Of a stretch of 64,000 bases of DNA, positions 60,120-64,000 are shown piece after piece. A model generated the notes under the pieces. The model saw only the letters and a list, made by a program, of their open reading frames with translations. It made no database searches and was not told the DNA's origin. The DNA comes from JAOEGB01 sp041262585 (GTDB lineage: Bacteria; Actinomycetota; Actinomycetes; Streptosporangiales; Streptosporangiaceae). The position numbers were made by a program, and so were the translations under genes. The stretch is from assembly GCF_041262585.1 (NCBI RefSeq), contig NZ_JBGCBZ010000003.1, positions 248,001-312,000 of the forward strand, written 5' to 3'. Positions within the stretch are counted from its first letter, which is position 1. Each line of letters starts with the position of its first letter.

Positions 60120-60233
60120 CCCTTTCTGACCGAAAGTCGCCTGTCAGGCTCTCCGGGAGCGCCGGACTCACCCGCCCCTTTGGCGTAGTCGCGGGCGGAG
60201 GCGCCTCACGGGGAGCACAGGCGTCGGGGCGTC

Positions 60234-60680
60234 CTAGCCGGCCATCGGGAGGGCGGACTGGCCTGGCACTCCCAGGATCGACTCCACCTGGCTCACGAAC
60301 TTCTCCGCCTCGACGATGAGCTCCTCGGCGTCCCGGGGAGTGACGACGCGGACCATGCCCGCCTCGGCCGCCGCCCGCTTGGTCGCGCTGACCGCGAAGT
60401 AGGCCGCCCAGTCGGCGAGCCTCGGCTCCGCGTCGGGGAGCAGCTCCCACGCGCTGCGCAGCCGCCGCCTCCGCCCGTCCATGGGCCTGGGCCTGGCCGC
60501 GAGGACTGCGGCGGCCGCCCGGAGGGCCGCGAGATGCGCCGACACGTAGCGGTCCGCGGGGGTGGGACCCACGGAGGCGTCGGCCAGGCAGGTCCTGGCG
60601 TCCGCGAGGTGCGCGAGAACCGTCTGCGAGACCCGAGGCCCGCTGCGCTCGTTCTGTTCCGTCATACCCGGTCCAGTCAT
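60234..60680 (-). CDS. SAV_6107-type HEPN domain protein
   Basis: The 148-residue helical protein (SQTVLAHLADARTCLADASVGPTPADRYVSAHLAALRAAAAVLAARPRP...RLRSAWELLPDAEPRLADWAAYFA) matches the SAV_6107 HEPN family. I do not see the catalytic R-x4-6-H motif of HEPN RNases, so nuclease activity is doubtful. ATG 60680 has a strong AAGGAGG five bases upstream. About 240 bp upstream lies a promoter overlapped by a near-consensus LexA box, so it may be a DNA-damage gene. Confidence 0.85.
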   Translation of the reverse strand: MTGPGMTEQNERSGPRVSQTVLAHLADARTCLADASVGPTPADRYVSAHLAALRAAAAVLAARPRPMDGRRRRLRSAWELLPDAEPRLADWAAYFAVSATKRAAAEAGMVRVVTPRDAEELIVEAEKFVSQVESILGVPGQSALPMAG

Positions 60681-60921
60681 GCCCGCCTCCTTGAGTCGTG
60701 GCAGCCGGCGGTGGTCGCCGGTGAGATCACAGTCGCAGACCGCACCGACAATTTCGTTCGAGCCGTCGCGCCTTTCTCTCGTATCCGTGGGCGGCCGGAC
60801 GAGGAGCTTCCCCTCTCCCCGTCCGGCCCACGCCGCGGGCCGTGCCGCGCTCGTCTCCGCCGACGACGAAGGCACGGTACCGCTGGGGTGGGCGCGAGCC
60901 GCGAGCCTCACGCCCACTCCA

Positions 60922-60953
60922 TCGAACATAGATTCGACCATGTCCACTGTCAA
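60922..60953 (-). promoter_or_regulatory. LexA-box promoter reading toward the HEPN gene
   Basis: TCGAACATAGATTCGA (60922-60937) differs at one base from the actinobacterial SOS box TCGAAC-N4-GTTCGA. On the minus strand, TTGACA (60953-60948) and TATGTT (60930-60925) are 17 bp apart, and the box covers the -10. The transcript would lead to the HEPN gene with a leader of about 240 bases. Confidence 0.75.
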
Positions 60954-61014
60954 GCGTGTCAACGAACACGCTTTCGATGAAGACACCCGAAAAGCCGGTC
61001 CGAAGACGCCGAAA

Positions 61015-61041
61015 GCCCCGCGCGACCATGTCGCGCGGGGC
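61015..61041 (-). terminator. Intrinsic terminator of the L,D-transpeptidase gene
   Basis: An 11-bp perfect stem (GCCCCGCGCGA 61015-61025 with TCGCGCGGGGC 61031-61041) has a 5-base loop, 37 bp after the stop codon. No U-run follows. Confidence 0.75.
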
Positions 61042-61077
61042 CTCCGAAGAGCGCGGAGCCTCCCTGAGAAGGGCCCG

Positions 61078-61905
61078 TCAGCGGACGAACCTGCCGCGGA
61101 CGTGCACCGGCACCCCGGTGCCGAGCACGCCGGGCAGGACGTCCGCCACGTGCATCGGCAGCCGCACGCAGCCGTGCGACGCCGGGTAGAGCGGCACCGA
61201 CAGCGCGCCGTGGAAGGCGATGCCGCCGTTGAAGAAGATCGGGTTATAGAGCTGGCCCAGGTACGACTTGTGCCACCCGCTCTTCCGCCAGGTCGTCTTG
61301 AAGTCGCCCGTCGGCGTCCGGGCGTCGCCGGTGAACTTCTGCCGCTTGCCGTTCCACACCGCCCACTCGGTGTACGGAATCCCGCTGCCGGAGGAGATGT
61401 GCGTGATCAGCTTCGGGACGCCGCCGAGGTAGAGCACCATGATCTGCTTGGTGAGGTTCACCTCGGCGCGGTCGGGCTTGCCGTTCGGCACCAGGATCGC
61501 GGGCGCCTTCGGGTTCTCCAGGGCCGCCCAGGTCTTGCTCGCGACCGTGCTGGTCGGCGCGATGCCCTGGACCTTCTGAAAGGCCCAAACGGCGGTCATG
61601 GTGGTCCCGCCGTACTTGCCGTCGGTCTTGCCCGGCACGTAGCCGAGCTCCTTCAGCCGGATCTGCAGCGCCAGGACCGCGGCGCCCTTCGCGCCGATCT
61701 TCAGCGTCTTGTGCGGCGCGGTGAACCGGGCGGCGGTCCCGGCGGCGGACGCCGCCGAGGCGGCGACTTCCGTGCGCGCCGCCGTCGTACTCGCGTGCGC
61801 GGGAAGAACGCGCGCCTGCGCAGCACCTGTCACGCCGCCCACTGCGAACGTCACGGCCCCCACCGTGACCAGCGCCGCGGCGGCCAGCTGCCGTCGTGCC
61901 CCCAT
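61078..61905 (-). CDS. Secreted L,D-transpeptidase with peptidoglycan-binding domain
   Basis: The precursor (about 275 residues) has a signal sequence (RQLAAAALVTVGAVTFAVGGVTGAAQA) and an Ala/Thr-rich linker. A peptidoglycan-binding domain follows (LKIGAKGAAVLALQIRLKELGYVPGKTDGKYGGTTMTAVWAFQKVQGI), then a YkuD catalytic domain with IAFHGALSVPLYPASHGCVRLP containing the active-site His and Cys. It forms 3-3 peptide cross-links in the cell wall. ATG 61905 is preferred (GAGAGG nine bases upstream); TTG 61914 is possible. Confidence 0.93.
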   Translation of the reverse strand: MGARRQLAAAALVTVGAVTFAVGGVTGAAQARVLPAHASTTAARTEVAASAASAAGTAARFTAPHKTLKIGAKGAAVLALQIRLKELGYVPGKTDGKYGGTTMTAVWAFQKVQGIAPTSTVASKTWAALENPKAPAILVPNGKPDRAEVNLTKQIMVLYLGGVPKLITHISSGSGIPYTEWAVWNGKRQKFTGDARTPTGDFKTTWRKSGWHKSYLGQLYNPIFFNGGIAFHGALSVPLYPASHGCVRLPMHVADVLPGVLGTGVPVHVRGRFVR

Positions 61906-62033
61906 CGTGACCAACCTCTCATTCAGGTCATGTTTAGATCAAAGGACCATAGCGCATGGGGCTGGTGGTCCCGATGTGGGACATGAAGCGGTAATCAATC
62001 GTTTCTGTTCCACGTGGTGTTTAGAGTGGCCGC

Positions 62034-62510
62034 GTGTCAGAAAAGTTGCATCCGAACGCCGCCCGCGTGGCCGAGGCCCTCCGCTCGCACGGCGCGGAGG
62101 GCGAGATCGTGGTCCTCCCGGAGTCCGCGCCGACCGCCGCGACGGCCGCCGCCCAGCTCGGCTGCGAGGTCGGGGCGATCGCGAACAGCCTGATCTTCGA
62201 CGCGGACGGCGCTCCGCTCCTCGTGCTGACCAGCGGCGCCCATCGCGTGAACACCGATCTGATCGCCGGTCTCGTCGGCGCCGCGAAGGTACGGCGGGCC
62301 ACGCCGGAGTTCGTCCGGGAGCACACCGGGCAGCCGATCGGCGGGGTGGCCCCGGTGGGGCACCCGGCCCCGGTGCGGACGCTGGTGGACACCTGGCTGG
62401 CCAAGCACGAGGTCGTGTGGGCCGCGGCTGGACATCCGCACACCGTCTTCCCCACGACCTTCGACGAACTGCTCGCGATGACGTCCGGCACCCCGGCCGA
62501 GGTGGAGTGA
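62034..62510 (+). CDS. YbaK/EbsC family aminoacyl-tRNA deacylase
   Basis: The 158-residue protein has the YbaK fold (VVLPESAPTAATAAAQLGCEVGAIANSLIFDADGAPLLVLTSGAHRVN, and GQPIGGVAPVGHP near residue 100). Such proteins hydrolyse mischarged tRNAs, for example Cys- or Ala-tRNAPro. The residues needed for substrate choice cannot be judged by eye. The start is GTG 62034. It stands alone, divergent from the L,D-transpeptidase. Confidence 0.9.
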   Translation: MSEKLHPNAARVAEALRSHGAEGEIVVLPESAPTAATAAAQLGCEVGAIANSLIFDADGAPLLVLTSGAHRVNTDLIAGLVGAAKVRRATPEFVREHTGQPIGGVAPVGHPAPVRTLVDTWLAKHEVVWAAAGHPHTVFPTTFDELLAMTSGTPAEVE

Positions 62511-62595
62511 GCCGGCGTGGAGCGAGCCGGAGCCGGGTCCCGCCGGGCCGAGTGAGGCATCCGGCGCCCGGGAAGGCTTTGCTAGTCTGCGGAAA

Positions 62596-63147
62596 GTGAT
62601 CCAACTGCGGCGGGTCGGGCCTGACCAGTTCAAAGCGGCACTCGACACAGTGCTCGCCATCTACACGGTCGCCATGCGGCCGCCCTCGGATCAGCTCGCC
62701 GGTCGCATGGCCATAATGCGGAACCACGCGACATATCCGCATTTCGTCTGCATGCTCGCCGAGGCCTCGGAGCAGGAGAACCAGATCGTCGGGTTCGCCT
62801 ACGGCTTCCACGGCGCCCCGGGGCAGTGGTGGCACGACGTGGTCCGCGGCGCCCTGCAGGACCGGGCCGGGCCCCGGGCCTCCGAGGAATGGTTCGGCGA
62901 CGCCCTGGAGATCGCCGAGATCCACGTCCACCCGGATCACCAGGGCAAGGGCATCGGCCGCCGGATGATCCACGCCATCTGCGAGGGCCGCCCGGAGCGC
63001 GTCGCCGTGCTGTCCACGCACGACGCGCCGACGGCGGCCCGCCACCTCTACCGCGACATCGGCTTCGTCGACCTGATGACGGAGTTCGTCTTCCCCGGCG
63101 GCTACGAGAACTACGTCATCGCGGGGACGAAGCTGCCCCTGCCGTGA
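62596..63147 (+). CDS. GNAT family N-acetyltransferase
   Basis: The 183-residue protein has acetyl-CoA motif A EIAEIHVHPDHQGKGIGRRMIHAI and motif B ARHLYRDIGFVDL. The substrate is unknown. The start is GTG 62596. The final codons CTG CCG TGA run into a 53-bp repeat core, which supplies the TGA stop (63145-63147). Confidence 0.88.
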   Translation: MIQLRRVGPDQFKAALDTVLAIYTVAMRPPSDQLAGRMAIMRNHATYPHFVCMLAEASEQENQIVGFAYGFHGAPGQWWHDVVRGALQDRAGPRASEEWFGDALEIAEIHVHPDHQGKGIGRRMIHAICEGRPERVAVLSTHDAPTAARHLYRDIGFVDLMTEFVFPGGYENYVIAGTKLPLP

Positions 63148-63353
63148 TCATGCTGGGTATCCCGGGAAGCTTGGGGACGTGCGGTTTCCCGAATCGTGAT
63201 CACGCACGGATTCCGCCACACGCGGTCTGATCAGCGCCGACACTCTTCGTGATCATGCAGTGTCCATCCGGCGGTCGCGCCCTCATCGTGCATGATCACG
63301 CCGCACGAAGCGCCAGGCAGGACGGTACGTGCGGGAACATGTGCATGATCACG
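63143..63353. repeat. 53-bp repeat array D, two divergent arms (five cores)
   Basis: Minus-strand cores lie at 63258-63249, 63205-63196 and 63153-63144 (spacings 53 and 52; the middle one is GCGTGATCAC). Plus-strand cores begin at 63290 and 63343 (53 apart). The two arms point away from each other around 63274. Complete units encode MITKSVGADQTACGGIRA (63256 down to 63200) and MITPHEAPGRTVRAGTCA (63292-63348). The unit with 52 bp has lost the frame. The leftmost core contains the GNAT gene's stop codon. The remaining space to metF holds nothing else that I recognise. Confidence 0.85.
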
Positions 63354-63405
63354 CGAAGGGGGGCTTGGAAGGGTCCACACCTGCTGCCCTTCCATGACCG
63401 GGGCG

Positions 63406-64000
63406 CTAGGAGACCGCGGCGGCGGGGGTGAGCGCCTGGAACACCTCACGCGTCGCGCTCGACCGGTTGAAGGTGATGAAGTGGATGCCCGGCGCCCCCT
63501 CGTCGAGGAGCGTCTGGCACATCTCCGCGGCGTGCTCGATGCCGAGCCTCCGTACCGCCGCCGGGTCGTCGGCGACCGCCTCGAACCTGGCGGCCACTTC
63601 CGGCGGGAACGGCGCGCCCGACAGCTGCTCGGACCGGGCGATCGTGCTCATCTGGGTGACCGGCATGACACCGGGGATGATCGGCGTGTCGCAACCCCTG
63701 GCCGCCACCCGGTCGCGCAGCCGCAGATAGTCCTCCGCCCGGAAGAACATCTGGGTGATCGCGTAGTCCGCGCCCGCCCGGCACTTGCGCACGAAGAACT
63801 CGGTGTCCGACTCGATCGTCTCCGACCGCGGATGCTTGTACGGGAAGGCCGCCACGCCCACGCAGAAGTCGCCGACCTGCCGGATCAGCCGGACCAGGTC
63901 CTCCGCGTACGCCACGCCCTCCGGGTGCCTGACCCACTCGTCCAGCGGATCGCCGCCCCGCGGGTCGCCGCGGACGGCGAGGATGTTGCGCACGCCCGCG
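63406..64000 (-). CDS. metF: Methylenetetrahydrofolate reductase, 5' truncated by the window end
   Basis: The visible C-terminal part (about 197 residues) reads AGVRNILAVRGDPRGGDPLDEW...FPYKHPRSETIESDTEFFVRKCRAGADYAITQMFFRAEDYLRL...IPGVMPVTQMSTIARSEQLSGAPFP...GAPGIHFITFNRSSATREVFQAL. These are diagnostic MetF segments, with RGDP and ITQMFF lining the flavin and folate sites. It produces methyl-folate for methionine synthesis. The frame is open to base 64000, so the start lies outside. Confidence 0.93.
   Translation of the reverse strand, partial: AGVRNILAVRGDPRGGDPLDEWVRHPEGVAYAEDLVRLIRQVGDFCVGVAAFPYKHPRSETIESDTEFFVRKCRAGADYAITQMFFRAEDYLRLRDRVAARGCDTPIIPGVMPVTQMSTIARSEQLSGAPFPPEVAARFEAVADDPAAVRRLGIEHAAEMCQTLLDEGAPGIHFITFNRSSATREVFQALTPAAAVS

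Noticed and set aside
60939..61077. Plus-strand ORF starting ATG 60939 right after the LexA box
   Set aside because: It runs without a stop into antisense of the L,D-transpeptidase and crosses that gene's terminator; no family resemblance. The promoter elements read the other way.
12752..63353. 53-bp arrays as CRISPR arrays
   Set aside because: Repeats are about 20 bp with only 2-3 per arm, the spacers share a weak consensus (GCAGG at a fixed position), the arrays overlap gene ends, and no cas gene is present.

Overview
The window is 64 kb of chromosome from a very GC-rich actinomycete. BldD, the actinobacterial integration host factor (mIHF), an F420/LLM-type oxidoreductase, a PriA that lacks helicase motifs and a ribD-ribE-ribM-ribBA-ribH operon all point to a filamentous actinobacterium. 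A Streptosporangiales-type organism is my inference; no rRNA gene is present to confirm it. I see no rRNA, tRNA, prophage, insertion sequence or cas gene. Most of the window is housekeeping or ordinary accessory sequence.

Layout. 0-6.6 kb: the end of a transglutaminase-like membrane protein, DUF3040, dinB, and a pepQ-like/efp/nusB/methyltransferase run. 6.6-12.8 kb: secreted GH9 and GH27 glycosidases, then a divergent MFS exporter/TetR pair. 12.9-18.7 kb: an LLM oxidoreductase, a maturation cassette for molybdenum hydroxylases (MoxR ATPase, VWA protein, XdhC, MocA) with no structural subunits, then HD and DUF4031 proteins. 18.8-22.5 kb: sulfonate uptake and desulfonation genes ssuCBAD. 22.6-24.4 kb: an S37-type secreted peptidase and a small membrane protein. 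24.5-28.9 kb: the riboflavin operon under an FMN riboswitch. 29.4-35.4 kb: a five-gene oligopeptide ABC transporter. 35.4-44.0 kb: rpe, rsmB, fmt, def, two paralogous genes of unknown function, and priA. 44.8-49.1 kb: metK, coaBC, rpoZ, gmk, mihF. 49.3-59.2 kb: the full pyrimidine operon (pyrR-B-C-carAB-pyrK-D-F) with a PyrR-binding leader. 59.6-64 kb: bldD, a HEPN protein behind a LexA-type promoter, an L,D-transpeptidase, a YbaK deacylase, a GNAT enzyme and the end of metF.

The most unusual signal is a family of small dispersed arrays built from a diverged 53-bp unit with the core GCATGATCAC. There are 13 cores in four loci (12.75, 14.55, 24.4 and 63.1-63.4 kb), with neighbouring cores almost always exactly 53 bp apart. 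Each full 53-bp unit is a potential 18-codon ORF whose stop overlaps the next unit's start as ATGA (GTGA once). The cores also supply the stop codons of tetR, ribH and the GNAT gene and the start codon of the mocA-like gene. The design resembles mycobacterial MIRUs, but I do not recognise this sequence family. Other notable signals are a 13-mer found in seven genes in three different reading contexts, a pyrD gene whose best start is ATA, a duplicated pyrB-pyrC junction that creates a 19-codon ORF, ATG-bearing 12-bp repeats at two gene starts, and a rare-codon patch in fmt.
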